DNA of 64,000 bases from Theobroma cacao (GCF_000208745.1 NC_030859.1:13539356-13603355), one strand, 5' to 3'. Positions 1 to 11,159 are shown, counted from the first letter of the stretch. Made by a program: numbers and translations. Notes: generated by a model from the letters alone, not told the origin.

Positions 1-486
1 ATACATTGCCAACTCGTACTGGCATTACTCCTTAAAAATTTACATACAATGTCTACAACATGTATTCTAATAATTTACATTAAGTTTGTCTATACAAAAC
101 AAAATAACACTCGACTTCCAGCGAAGGGACTCGAATGAATGTACAACTACTGAATGCCGAGACACCTACCAAAAGATGGACACAAGTCTACAAGGACACC
201 TCGTCCTAGCTACTGGCTACCTCGTGATCTGAAAACATGAATCTGAAAATGGTGAGTATAAACCTAGTGAGTGAACAAGGAAGGGAACAAGCATACCATA
301 AGGAATCTTTAATGAAATCATGATGCATTCTTTTTCAAAACAATGCAATTTGTTTCTATTCTTATTAAAAACCCCTCATCAAGCCCTTAAATGATTAATC
401 ATTTGCAAATCATTAACCCATACATAACGAACCATTTGAAGAATAAAAGCTTCAATATTACACAAGTAAGTCAAATATGACAACGA

Positions 487-1020
487 ATCTTCGTTGCAGC
501 GGAAAGGCATTTTCGCTACAGCTACGCTGCAACGAGAATGAATTTTCGTTGCAGCGACGTTGGGATTTAGTTATTAACCGAACGAGGGTTTCTCAACTGG
601 CCGAGGATTTCTCACTAAACCTCCTCATTTTAAACTTAACTCATTTAATCCTTAATGTTGGAAGTCCATGACTTGATATGGTAGCAAAGAAGTGAAAGAT
701 AGGTCAGCAATTGGACAAGATAGGAGACCAAAACATAAGGTTTTTCGCTGCAGCGAGATTGAATCTCGCTGCAGCAAAATTGTAACCCAGAAACAGAATA
801 TTTCTAGCTGCAGCGAAATTCAATCTCGCTGTAGCAAAATTGCAACCCAGAAACAGAAAGTTTCTCGCTGCAGCGAGAATGTATTTCGCTGTAGCGAGAA
901 GCTACAGTGTCATTCTCGCTGCAGCGAAAATGCATCCTCACTACAGCGAGTTTTCGGCCAGCCTACCCTTTCAAAACTCTAGAGTTTCTCGCTGCAGCGA
1001 AAATGATTCTCACTGTAGCA
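487..1020. repeat. Cluster of CGCTGCAGCG-type palindromes, partly in a 60-bp tandem
   Basis: About fourteen copies of the self-complementary word CGCTGCAGCG and one-base variants (CGTTGCAGCG, CGCTGTAGCG, CACTGTAGCA) occur in about 530 bp. Between about 735 and 915 they sit in a 60-bp tandem unit repeated about three times, each unit also carrying an AACCCAGAAACAGAA stretch. Only about four such words remain at the matching place of the other LTR copy (5435-5560). This array lies inside the reversed LTR. Confidence 0.8.
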
Positions 1021-1261
1021 AAATACAGGGCATAAAATGAAAATTTCCCTTTCTCCCAAAGAAAACCTCCCTGTTTGAAATGTTCAAAACCAATAGGAAA
1101 CACATAACAATTTCTCAAGGTTTAACATGTCAAGTTTCACATGCATTACAACCATTAACCATTATCCATCAATTTCCTATAACACACATATTTACATATG
1201 TATATATATATACGCATATACCCATCATCATCATCACACCATCCCATCATTATCATCACCA

Positions 1262-1382
1262 GCTCATGCGCACTCCCTACTCTCACATGGATGAGTCATC
1301 ACCGGGTTATGCGCACTCCCTACTCGCACATAACCAGGTCATCCTCGGCTTATGCGCACTCCCTACTCGCACATAGCCGAGT
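1262..1382. repeat. 42-bp-type tandem repeat, about 3 units
   Basis: Units read GCGCACTCCCTACTCGCACA with short linkers. They are the reverse complement of the eight-unit array at 4891-5226 in the other LTR copy, so the same LTR minisatellite is shorter here. Confidence 0.75.
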
Positions 1383-1948
1383 CAATATAATTACACAACA
1401 TTATATTCAAGAATATATGTATATCAACATAATGTAGCCATATAGAAATCCATAATAACCACATATCATAACATAAATCATTTCTCAAAAGCTTGTTCCC
1501 AAGGCATTCATTTTCATGAAAAATCATATAAAATCATTCAAACGTTTGTCAAATACATTATATTCCCAAAATAAGTTTTGAAGGCAGTCCACTCACCAAA
1601 TGATTGTAGAGCCTTTAGATGACTCCAATGCCCCTAATTGTCCAAATGGGATGACGGGGCTTCCTTAAAACCTAGGATCACATTAACATAAACAATATAT
1701 CAATTTACACACTATGAACTCTAAAAGCTATCTCTTAGCTAGTTTTCAATTGCCACATTAAATGACTATTTATGTTCAATATCTTAATCACTAAAAAGTA
1801 ATGAACATAGTCAATAATAAACAGCTCATAAATCCCAATTACTAGCCATTTTCTGCAGCTAAAAATTGAGCTTAGTTAACCACTTACCCTAGGGCTCCTT
1901 TGTAGTCAAATTATCTCTCAATAGCTTCCAAATAAATGGTGTAATTTT

Positions 1949-1968
1949 CTCTCTCTCTCTCTCTCTCT
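1949..1968. repeat. (CT)n microsatellite
   Basis: A run of about ten CT dinucleotides inside the reversed LTR. Confidence 0.9.
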
Positions 1969-2778
1969 AGAGAACGTCCAACTAGTGAGAGAAAGTATGA
2001 AAACCAGATTTTTGAAGGGTTTTAAAGTGAGAGGATGAAAGAGCATAAGGGTTTATGGAAGAGTACACCAAAAGCATGAAAATTGGAGCTAGAGAGAGAA
2101 AGTTATGGAAGCTTGAAGAAAACTCCCATGGAAGAATTGAAGAAACGTGAGAGATGAGAAGGGAAGAAGAAGACAGCTGCTAGAAATTTCAAGAAGCTGC
2201 TGGAATTTCAAGATATTTATAGGTCAATTTTATCCATTTCCTTAAAATTACTAATTTACCCCTCCACCAATTTACTTATTCTCCTCCAATCTTTTATGCA
2301 ATCTTTTTGCTCTTTTAACACTGAGACAATATCCATAATGGTCTAGACATGTTCGACTTTATAAAAACTTAAAATTTTAACCCGAGGTGAAAAATGATAA
2401 TTTTGCCTCTATCATGAAAATCGTCAAAATTTTGGTTTCCTTTCCATTTTACCCCTAATTTCACCGTCCATTTATACCTTAGGCCTACTTAGGCATAATA
2501 TTGTTTAAAACTTACTTTGAGAGCTTATTAAAAAAAATGATGAAACTATCCTTGGCTCGTATTGTTACATCTATGTTTGGTTACAAGCTTATAGAGGTTA
2601 AGGTCTCACAAGCGGAGTGTCGGGTTTTTATGTGGGAACTTCGGTTGCGAAGTGTGAACCACAGCACATTTTACGACCAAGGGACCGCATAGATTCCCTA
2701 TCTTAGAAACCACCTTTTTCCTTGAGTATGATTATGAAATGTGTTTAGTAACAAGTGTTAGCTCTTGTCTTGGTAAGA

Positions 2779-3447
2779 ATGCCTCCCAACACACGAGCCG
2801 CCTCAAGACGGATGGGGGAGCAAGATGCTCCTACTAAGATGGCAGATAGGCCACGGGCATCCACCCTAAGGGGCTGAGGTAGACGTGGTAGGCCCACTAG
2901 GCCGGTGAGGGTGGATATGCCTGTGGGTAGGCGAGATGAGGGACAATCCTCAAGTCATGTAGATAGACACCCAACTAGGGGTATTACCATTGAGGATTTG
3001 GCGACAGGCCTACAGGGAGTTAATCGGGTTGTAGAGATGATGGCGACCCGTATGGAAGATATACAAAGGGTAGTAGAGGGGAGACCTACAGTGCAAGAAT
3101 CCCCTAGCTCCCAAGGACAAGCCAACCACCAATATCATGAGGTTGAGAGGGGTCACTTAGAGATTTCTCTTCCTGGTTTTCTTAAGCTTAAGCCTCCATC
3201 ATTTTCAAGGTCCGATGCGTCGAAGAAGTCTCAGATCTTTTTAGATAAGATGGAGAAAATATGTAAGGCTTTAGGATGCTCTAGTGTCCGATCAGTCGAG
3301 CTAGCACATTTTAGAGTGAGGCCTATTTTAATGGACAGGATTAAAGAAACACAAGGTAAATATGAGTTTGTAGTTAAGGCCTTAGAGGATCCTCAAAGAA
3401 GAAAAGGAAAAATGTTTACCAAACGCACAGATGGAGTGAAAAGGTAA
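2779..3447 (+). pseudogene. Ty3/gypsy gag remnant with premature stop, followed by pol C-terminus
   Basis: A start at 2779 opens a frame that reads MPPNTRAASRR and hits a TGA at 2875-2877. The same frame then stays open from 2905 to 3447. Residues near the middle (PPSFSRSDASKKSQIFLD, then KICKALGCSSVRSVELA) match the retrotransposon gag/capsid type of plant gypsy elements. After about position 3370 the similarity stops. In a different frame, 3429-3503 gives a short tail with the VTWEADEDMRTKYPHL pattern seen at the end of integrase/pol in this superfamily. Gag is therefore joined almost directly to the end of pol, with the enzyme-coding part lost. This is a broken copy; family placement comes from motif recognition, not from a search. 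Confidence 0.75.
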
Positions 3448-3550
3448 CATGGGAGGCCGATGAGGATATGCGGACAAAGTATCCCCACCTTCTTGTTGCA
3501 TAGAGGTAAGTCACCTTATAGTTGAATTTAAATTCAGGGATCGAATTTCT

Positions 3551-3565
3551 TTAAGTGGGAGAGAA
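3551..3565 (+). other. Polypurine tract of the + strand gypsy element
   Basis: The purine-rich TTAAGTGGGAGAGAA stands immediately before the LTR start TGTGAGACC, the expected place for the plus-strand primer. Confidence 0.75.
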
Positions 3566-4890
3566 TGTGAGACCCTGACCTCTATAGACTCGTAGATAGA
3601 AATATACGCGATATCCCTAATCAGGGGTAATTTCATTATTTCCTCTAATAAGTTCCCAAAAAAAAGTTTTTTGATATTTAAGGTTTAAATAAACATAAAG
3701 ACCAAATAAATGATGTATAATGATGAAAACATGAAGAAAACTAGATGTGGCAATAATTTTTACAACAGGGGCAAAATGGTCATTTTGCACCCCGAGTCAA
3801 AATTTTAAGTTTTCGTAAACACGAGTATATTTAGACCATTGTGGACTTAGCCTCAGTGTCAAAATAGTAAAAAGATTTCACAGAGGATTGGAGAAGAACA
3901 AGCTAACTTGCTAAGGGCATTTTCATAATTTCAAGTGGAATGGATAAGCTTGAGTTGTAAATATATTTTTCTTTTAGCAACTTTTTCATTCTCCAGTAGC
4001 TTATTCTCCTTCTTCTTCTTCCATCTCACGTTGCTTCCATCCTCCATGGAAGCTTGATATGAAACTTTCACAACTTTCTCTCTCTAGCTCTAATTTTCAT
4101 ACCTTTGTGCCCTTTTAACTAGAACCCTTGTGCTCTTTCACTCTTTCACTTTAAAACCCTCAAAAAAGTCATTGTTTAGCACTTTCTCTCACTAGTTGGA
4201 GGTTTTAAAGAGAGAAAAAGAGAGTTTGCACATTTGNGACTAGAACCCTTGTATTCTTCCACTCTCTCACTTTAAAACCCTTGAAAATGATGAAAATCTT
4301 GTTTCCATAATCTTTCACTAGTTAGGTGTTTTAGGGAAAGAAAGAGGAAGCTTTATTAATAGCTTGAGAGCTTTTGGAAAGAAGTTCAAAGTTACAAAGC
4401 TATCAAGGTGAGTAGTAAATTATAGATTTGATTTGTTAATATTTTGTAGTTGAAATTGTTAATTCACTTTGGAGTGATAGGAAAGTGAAAATGGATGGCC
4501 ATTTAAATGGCAATTGAAGGCTAGCTAAAAGATAGCTTTTAGGGTTTATAGTATGTAAATTGGCATTATGGAAATGTTAATTTGATGGTAGGTGCTAACG
4601 AAACCCCATCACCCTAATTGGATCATTAAGGGATTAAGAGTCGGCTAAAGGCTTAACGAATACCGGTGAGTGGACTGCCTATCAAAACTATTTTTGGGAA
4701 TGTAATTGTTTTGTGTAAATTGTTTGAATGATTTTATACAACTTTTCTTAAAAATGTACCTTGGGAACAAGCTTTTAGTAAAATGATTTTATATTGTGAA
4801 AATATGCTATACAATGGTTTATGTGTTATCACAATATGATAAAATGCATGATATGCATTGGATGCTTCTTTGCATGTTGATGTGGACCCG

Positions 4891-5226
4891 GCTATGTGCG
4901 AGTAGGAGTGCACATAAGCCGTTGCTGACTCTGCTATGTGTGAGTGGTAGTGCACATAAGCCGTTGCTGACCCGACTATGTGCGAGTAGGAGTGCACATA
5001 AGCCGTTGCTGACCCAGCTATGTGCGAGTAGGAGTGCACATAAGCCGTTGCCAACCCGACTATGTGTGAGCGAGAGTGCACATAAGCCGTTGCTAACCTG
5101 GCTATGTGCGAGTAGGAGTGCACATAAGCCGTTGTTGACCCGACTATGTGCGAGTAGGAGTGCACATAAGCCGTTGTTGACCTGGCTATGTGCGAGTGGG
5201 AGTACGCATAAGCCGTTGCATATGAG
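4891..5226. repeat. 42-bp minisatellite, 8 units
   Basis: Units start GCTATGTGCGAGTAGGAGTG and recur every 42 bp (4891, 4933 and so on) with few mismatches. The array lies inside the gypsy LTR. It creates spurious open frames on both strands (about 4734-5327 and 4796-5230) because 42 is divisible by three. Confidence 0.92.
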
Positions 5227-5262
5227 ATGATGATGATGATGGTAGGGTGTATATGATGATTG

Positions 5263-5290
<28 letters not shown>
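5227..5290. repeat. (ATG)n followed by (TA)n microsatellite
   Basis: Four to five GATGAT units are followed, after about 30 bp, by a TA run of about 13 dinucleotides at about 5262-5288, still inside the LTR. Confidence 0.85.
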
Positions 5291-5293
<3 letters not shown>

Positions 5294-5434
5294 TGGTATA
5301 TGGTTGTAAATGCAAATATGTGAGCATTTGATTTGTTGAAATTTGGGGAGTTTACATGTGTTACATGTTGTTATTGTTATTTTAGCAGGATGACTTGTTT
5401 TAAAGGAAAATGAGACTTTTTCCTTGATGTTCTG

Positions 5435-5560
5435 ACTCTCGCTGCAGCGAGAATGAATCTCGCTGTAGCAAGAAACTCTCGGGTTTGAGGGCCTTCACCA
5501 GACCTGGTTCTCGCTGTAGCGAGAATAAAGTTCACTGTAGTGAGAAACTTTCTGTCCATT
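5435..5560. repeat. Small cluster of GCTGCAGC-type palindromes
   Basis: Four words, CTCGCTGCAGCGAG, CTCGCTGTAGCAAG, CTCGCTGTAGCGAG and TTCACTGTAGTGAG, occur in about 125 bp. This is the shortened counterpart of the cluster at 487-1020. Confidence 0.75.
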
Positions 5561-7387
5561 TTGGCTAACTTGTGGGTTTTGCTATATTTTTTTATTCTTT
5601 GGTACCATAGTTGAGTATGGATCTTTTAAGTTATTTACTCATGAGGAGTTTACATGAGGGGTTCTACTAAGAACTAGAACAAATTGCATTGTTTTAAGAA
5701 AATGAGTCCATCATGATTTCGATAAACATTCCTTATGATATGCTTGTTCCCTTCTTGTTCACTCACTAAGTTTATACTCACCGTTTTCAACTTCATGTTT
5801 TTAGATCACGAGGCAGCTGGTAACTAGGTCGAAGTGTCTTCGTGTATTCGACCCTTGGTAAGTGTCTCGGCATTCAGTAGCTGTACATTCATCAAAGTCT
5901 CTCCGCTGGAAGTTGAGTATTATTTTGTTGTGTATAGACGAACTTAATGTGAATTATTAAGATACATGTGGAGACAGTGTATATACACTTTTTGGTATGC
6001 CAATATGAAGTGGCAATGCTTAATATTATTTTGATTCTAAGTTATGATATATGACTTAGTAGTTTATGATGGAATGATGAACATGTCAAATTAATAGGCT
6101 TACTTGGGCTTAGTGGACTACGTCCATTGGGCCCATGCGCCGGTCATGACCCGAAATTTGGGTCGTGACATTCATTAACTATAGTTTTTGTTTGAAAGTC
6201 TTTTGGATAGTATTTTGAACAATATCCTTTTACCATGCATGGAGAATTGGGACGCTCAGAATCATATGGTCCATGGGCCATGAATTTGGCTACAGCTTGG
6301 TAGGCAACAAGATTTACACATTTGTCTGGTAATCCAATTGATATGATTTTGCCTATGTCTTCAGGTGATGAGCACATATAATCATGGTGGAGCCAAATGA
6401 GGATATGCACATGTAGCAATCCTCATTTTTGGAATTCAATGGTATAATTCGTTGGATGATGAAAAGTTAATAACAATTATCAATGACAAAAAGATTTTAT
6501 GTTGTTTAGGCAATGATAAATGTATTTATTAATATAAGATTTAAAATTAAAGTTGATTAATATTGGCTTACTAGCTATAATAATGACAAAGTGTTTGTTC
6601 TTCATCAAATCATTCATTAAATAACAAAGTTTAAGCCTAAAAACTCTTGATGTTATATCAAGCCTATATTTTGGGTTTTTATTAGGGATTAAGCTTAATG
6701 CAGCTTGAATTTCTTTCCATTTACTATTGCATGTAACCATGATAAAAAGATCAAAACAACTATAATACCTACAGATGGCCATCAAATCTTGGTAGTTTTA
6801 CAATAAACATCTAAGCTTACCAGTAAAACTTGAACGTAGTAGTATACATTTTCCTATGGCATTAGCATTATTGTTGCCTCTTGCAAAGGCATCTTTTAAA
6901 CCTTTATAGAATTCAACTCTTAATTTTTTCTGATTATTTCTTATGAATATTAATATTTTTTCTTCAATAATTGCATATGCATCGACAATGAATTATTGGA
7001 ATAACCTACTACCTTTTAACAATGTATTTTCTAAACATTGATCATTGTTGAATTATATATGTATAATATTCTTGTATTGTTACATTTTTTCGCTTTGGTT
7101 TTTTTCTTATTGGTGAAGAAACATAACTTATATCAAGTGTATAACCATCTTTACCATAAGGGAAAGGAAGAGGATATTGCATGGCCATAAATGAAGGGTG
7201 TAGTTCACTAATTCACTTAAAACCTTTAGTAACATGATCAATTATTATGTCTTGATAGCCATCGTACTCTCCTAAATCACCTATTATTAGAGCAACTATT
7301 TCAGATGTTGTAGGCAGTTTATAGTTGAGCTGCAATTGATCTCGAGATCCTATAAGTCTTAGTCAAAAGGGAGTAAACTTTGTGGCT

Positions 7388-7392
7388 ATTAA
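7388..7392. repeat. Target site duplication ATTAA (left)
   Basis: This is identical to 10475-10479 on the other side of the solo LTR. Confidence 0.85.
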
Positions 7393-10300
7393 TGTAACGA
7401 CCCTTCCTCGGTCGCTACCGACGTCAAAGACCTCCGGAATATCCCGTCAAGTCCCGAACAAGCCTTAATAAAATTTCTCAATAGCTCATTTTACACTTTT
7501 ACTAAACCATATTAATGTTTAAACCATATATGTTCATAACGTGAATTCAACCACAAGCATAGCCATTAAAATTTGACTTTAAGTCATGATATCACAATTA
7601 AATACATTGAGTTCAAAAATCCCAAATTTTCGTTTAGATCAAAACTAATATTTGTTTACATAGTAAAACCAAGAACTACAACTTAACCTCTAACAGCGGA
7701 GCGACTCGAGATAAAATGTTATGATATGCCTTTACCTATCTGTGATGGACCGTACGCGTCGACGATTACATGCTAGACTGATCCTTGTCTGTAAAAAGGG
7801 GAAAGAGAGGGGTGTGAGTCTCATAGACTCAGTGATCATCGGCTCCGTGAGTAGGGCATAGATGGGAAACAAGCAAATAGCAGATCAGTTGAATATTAAA
7901 ATGCAGAATTATAAAAATAATTTATTTCAAACGGGAGTTTGTGCCTTATATGAAAAACAGAGGATTTCTTACGCATTATAAACACTTCGATTGGTAAATT
8001 AACCAAGACAGATAAAAATTTTCGCTACAAAATAGATCAATAATCTTATTTAAGCCACTCATTTGAAATATTGAATTAAAACAATTTTACATAAAGAAAA
8101 TTCCACCGTCAAGATCAATTGGCATTTTTTTCTCTAATGAAATCAATATATTCAGCAAGCTCCCATGAAATCAAATGTTAATCAACTCATACGTAAATCA
8201 CAAATCACTTCGCACTCGAGAAGTTGAAATTCATTTCATCAAAAATAATCAGCAAGGCTTATGACTCTCTTAAAACTTGGCTTGTGCCAAAAAATCGTAC
8301 TCAGTGACACCTTGGCTCGGGGAATCCAATCGAGTCCGCCAAGGCTGTTAAAACGATATATACATATAAAACATGTTTTTAAGTTTAAAACATAGCCGTT
8401 CCTTGGCGTTGGCTGAGTTTCACCCTCACATGGTGGTTCGGCGTGAAGTGAACTCTAAACATACCTTAGGAGATACCTTCCGCGCCTTTCATACTAAGGT
8501 AAAATATAACGGGGTTTATCGTGCCCCTCTAATAGGCTAGTCCACGAAAACCCGGCCACTGCAATAAGTTAATCAAATAACCCACCAAATCAATAAACAT
8601 TTCGACAGTATGGCATGGCTAATAAGTAATATAACCATTAATGCACACTACACAAATATAAGGCATAGATTTTTATGTAAAACAATGTGAAGGGCTTGTT
8701 TCTCGATTTTTAAAACATTTTACATATAATTTATAAATATATATATTCAAAAAAAATTTTAAAATCATTTGCATTCATAATTCCCTAAAATGTCTACCAG
8801 CACATGCTAGCCACAATTTTGCATCTAAATAAAATATACATATATTTACACCATTATGGAAATTTTAAAATTGGCACCCCCTACTCACCTCACAATAGCA
8901 GAATTACTACGTCGCTATTGATTCGTACGCGTGTATAATTATTCCTATTTGCCAATCACATACTTCATTCGGCACGCTTCCATAACAAACTTTCCTATCA
9001 ACAATTTAAACCCAATACACTTAGTGCATCAATTCCACTTCTCTCTCTCATTCTATCATAAATCCACATTATTTCTCCTAATTTTTTTCAAATATTTTAC
9101 CATTCAACTTAACACTCTCAACTAAATTATGCATATAAATTCCTCCGACAATAATAATTCTTCACAACGAATCATTTAAAATTTCTTAACTTCATTTGAG
9201 CACTATTTCGTAAATTTCATATTTTCTTCTTTACTTTAGTCCTATGACACCTCCTAATAAAATTTTTAAATATTGTATTAAAGTAATTTAAATTTAATTC
9301 ATATCACTAATAACCAAAATTTAATTAAACAAGTGGCTAGCTTAGAATAATCCAACTTCATAATAGGCCAAATAAAAGCAAAGAAAATTTTTCTTTACTT
9401 ATTTGGGTTAGATTAGTCCAAGTCCAATTTTTCCACCTTTATTCTCTCTTGGGCTTTTCCTCCATTATGGCTATTGGGCTCTTTTTATGGGCTCTGCCCA
9501 ATTTCTTCCTATTAGGCCATGCCCATTCTTTTCTTATTGGGCCATGCCCACTCTTTTTTTTTCTTTTTTCTTTTTCTTTTCTTTTTTTTTCCTCTTCTCC
9601 TCCCGTCGGCCTTCCTTATCTCTCTTCTCCTCCCTCCGGCCTTCCTTCTCTCCTTTCCTTTCCTTTCTTCTTTCTCTCCTCCCGTCGACCTTTCTTCTCT
9701 CTCATTTCCTTCCCTTTCCTTTCTTCTTTCCCTTCTCCTCCCGCCGGCCTTCCTTCTCTTTCCTTTCCTTTCCTTTCTGCTTTCTCTCCTCTCGCCAGCC
9801 TTTGGTTGAATTTTTCTGCTCTCTTTCCCTCATAGCCAACTTCTTTCTCTTTTCTCTCTCTCACCGCCCGTCACCCTCTTTTTCTTCTCTTCCTTTTTTT
9901 TTCTTTATTTCTTCTTCTTTCTTTTCTTCTTCTTTCTTTGGCCGACACTCTCCAGATTTTTCCTTCTTTTTTCTCTCTCCTCATCATCTCCTTTATTTCT
10001 CTCTACTTTCTTTCTTTTTCTCATTCTTTGTCGGCCCCACCATCATCATTTCTCCTCTTTTTTTATTACTATTATATATATATATATACATTTTTATATT
10101 CATTTACTATTATTATTATTTATTTTACTTCCTTAAAACAATAAAATTTACATACTAATTTTCAACTTCCTTGTATTTGTTACACAATCTTCAAATTTTT
10201 CATATTTTAAAATTGGTCCTTTCGACACGTGTAAAAATTTTAATTTCTTTCTATCTTCATTCTCTTACACGTGTACAACAAAAACATCAAAGTTATTTTT

Positions 10301-10474
10301 CAACGCGGTATCACTGTAATATTTAAATATTGACTTACCCGCGTTAGCTCTATTTATTCTAAAATATTCTTCTCACCTGTAATTGTTCTTTGACACTTAA
10401 ATTTACATCAAATGACCTTTCGTACTGTCGATAAGGTATTAATTGACTGCTGAACGAGGTCACGGGGTGTTACA
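7393..10474. mobile_element. Solo LTR, 3082 bp, inserted in the Helitron remnant
   Basis: The ends are TGTAACGACC and GGGGTGTTACA, so the outermost six bases are inverted (TGTAAC/GTTACA). Perfect 5-bp duplications (ATTAA) flank it. Helitron Rep coding sequence continues on either side, which confirms both borders. No gag or pol frame is inside. By analogy with the LTR at 3566-6170, whose 3' end is GGGTCGTGACA, it probably lies in reverse orientation. It contains a long pyrimidine tract and a block shared with the solo LTR at 11781-14712. Confidence 0.9.
9540..10070. repeat. Long polypyrimidine tract with degenerate tandem units
   Basis: Over about 530 bp the + strand is overwhelmingly C and T, with embedded CTCCTCCCGTCGGCCTTCC-like units near 9596, 9627, 9680, 9736 and 9787. 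The long Ser/Phe/Leu-rich frames here are translation artefacts of this composition. A (TA)n stretch follows near 10071-10088. Confidence 0.85.
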
Positions 10475-10479
10475 ATTAA
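10475..10479. repeat. Target site duplication ATTAA (right)
   Basis: It matches 7388-7392 and borders the end of the 3082-bp solo LTR. Confidence 0.85.
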
Positions 10480-10737
10480 TCTATCCTTAACCATTCTAAA
10501 GACTTTGAAAATTTGATTATTATCATCAAGAATTTTCATCAAACCTTTGACAATTAATCTATTAGCAGAATTGTTGTTATCATCAATGCAGTAAATTTCC
10601 AACCTATTTGAGATTTCGTTTTTAGTATCATAAATATATAGTTGAGCAAACTTTGGTTTGTTTCTGGTTGTGGGCAATAGATAACCTATCCTATGATGAA
10701 TTTGGCCATTGATTTTAAATATGTAAGGGCTTGCCCT

Positions 10738-11159
10738 TGATAACTCTATGTTATAGAGTTATTTTGTCACATTTTGAGTATTAAATAGGCTAAGTTCTTG
10801 AGATTTAGTTTATAAATTAGGTATTTTAATTTATTTATCTTAGTTTAATAAATCACGTTGAATTAATTTAATTTAAGTTATTTTATGTTAGTTTGATGAT
10901 AATTTGCTTTTAATTTTGTTATTATTGATTAGTGTGTTGCTTTTGTAGGCGTGCAAATGAAAAGGATTTAAATTATTAACGAAAAGTGCATAAAAGGTCC
11001 ATGCTTCTCCTACACATGTTCCAGTATTTTCTAGAAGTCCAATTGACTTGATTCTTGAACCATTGGAAAGCTAAGAGATAAGGCTACAACTTTCATGTTT
11101 ACCACTTTGCTTAGTTCAGCCTGGAAGAATGAGAAACTTTCGTCACAAGTTAAAGTAGC
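10738..11159 (+). mobile_element. 5' part of a gypsy LTR, cut by copia-derived DNA
   Basis: It starts TGATAACTCTATG with a short self-complementary head (ATAACTCTAT...ATAGAGTTAT), the same start as the LTRs ending at 20217, 50668 and 56995. It includes the shared ACAACTTTCATGTTTA segment near 11087. Similarity stops at 11159. The 3' part of the same type of LTR, in the same orientation, appears at 17339-18300, so the two are probably one LTR split by the material between them. Confidence 0.65.

Larger units (their letters stand above)
1..2610 (-). mobile_element. Ty3/gypsy LTR in reverse orientation (left edge cut by window)
   Basis: Read on the - strand, this matches the + strand LTR at 3566-6170 along its whole length. 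Both share the TGTGAGACC start (reverse complement ends at 2610), the block of text near 2300-2480 against 3770-3880, the tandem-repeat zone, the GCTGCAGC-rich zone, and the segment at 1-330 against 5690-6000. By comparison with the 2605-bp right copy, roughly 160 bp are missing beyond base 1. The copies are clearly diverged, so this is not an assembly echo. It is probably a solo LTR, or the 5' LTR of a - strand element whose body lies left of the window, inserted in the leader of the + strand element. Its left target duplication cannot be seen. Confidence 0.8.
2611..3565 (+). mobile_element. Internal region of a + strand Ty3/gypsy element, mostly deleted
   Basis: This segment lies between the reversed LTR and the + strand 3' LTR. 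It holds a leader (2611-2778), a gag remnant (2779-3447), the last ~25 codons of a pol frame (3429-3503) and a polypurine tract directly before the LTR at 3566. Protease, reverse transcriptase, RNase H and nearly all of integrase are missing, so the element cannot move by itself. Its own 5' LTR and primer-binding site are not in the window and probably lie to the left, beyond the reversed LTR. Confidence 0.75.
3566..6170 (+). mobile_element. Ty3/gypsy 3' LTR, 2605 bp
   Basis: It begins TGTGAGACC after a polypurine tract and ends GGGTCGTGACA, so it has TG...CA ends. The end contains the imperfect palindrome TGACCCGAAATTTGGGTCGTGACA-type fold (6146-6170). It carries a 42-bp minisatellite and a small GCTGCAGC cluster. 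Downstream of 6170 the sequence changes at once into a Helitron coding remnant, which defines the outer edge. The expected 5-bp duplication would be TTCAT (6171-6175), but its partner lies outside the window. Confidence 0.85.
6171..10737 (-). pseudogene. Helitron replication protein (helitron-like N region), split by a solo LTR
   Basis: Read on the - strand, several frame-broken pieces line up in the order expected for the N-terminal Helitron Rep region. These are 10737-10475 (NGQIHHRIGYL, FAQLYIYDTKNEI), then after the solo LTR 7387-7090 (LPTTSEIVALIIGD, ISELHPSFMAMQYPLPFPYG), 7010-6790 (DAYAIIEEK, RNNQKKLR, ARGNNNANAIGK), 6785-6480 (CFDLFIMVTCNSKW) and 6419-6171 (LLHVHILIWLH, NSPCMVKGYCSKYYPKDF). 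The His-x-His of the rolling-circle motif is visible in HVHILIWLH. The downstream Rep and helicase parts are cut off where the gypsy LTR begins, and stops and frameshifts interrupt the frame. In an intact element this protein would start rolling-circle transposition. Confidence 0.85.

Noticed and set aside
4891..5226. CRISPR-like array
   Set aside because: The units are contiguous 42-bp tandem copies without unique spacers, in a plant retroelement LTR.
4734..5327. Long open frames on both strands with repeated AHKPLLT / YVHSYSHI units
   Set aside because: They are produced by the 42-bp minisatellite, whose period is a multiple of three; they lie inside an LTR.
9449..10158. Ser/Phe/Leu-rich proteins up to 223 residues
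   Set aside because: They are translations of a polypyrimidine tract; the overlapping frames in all phases give the same artefact.
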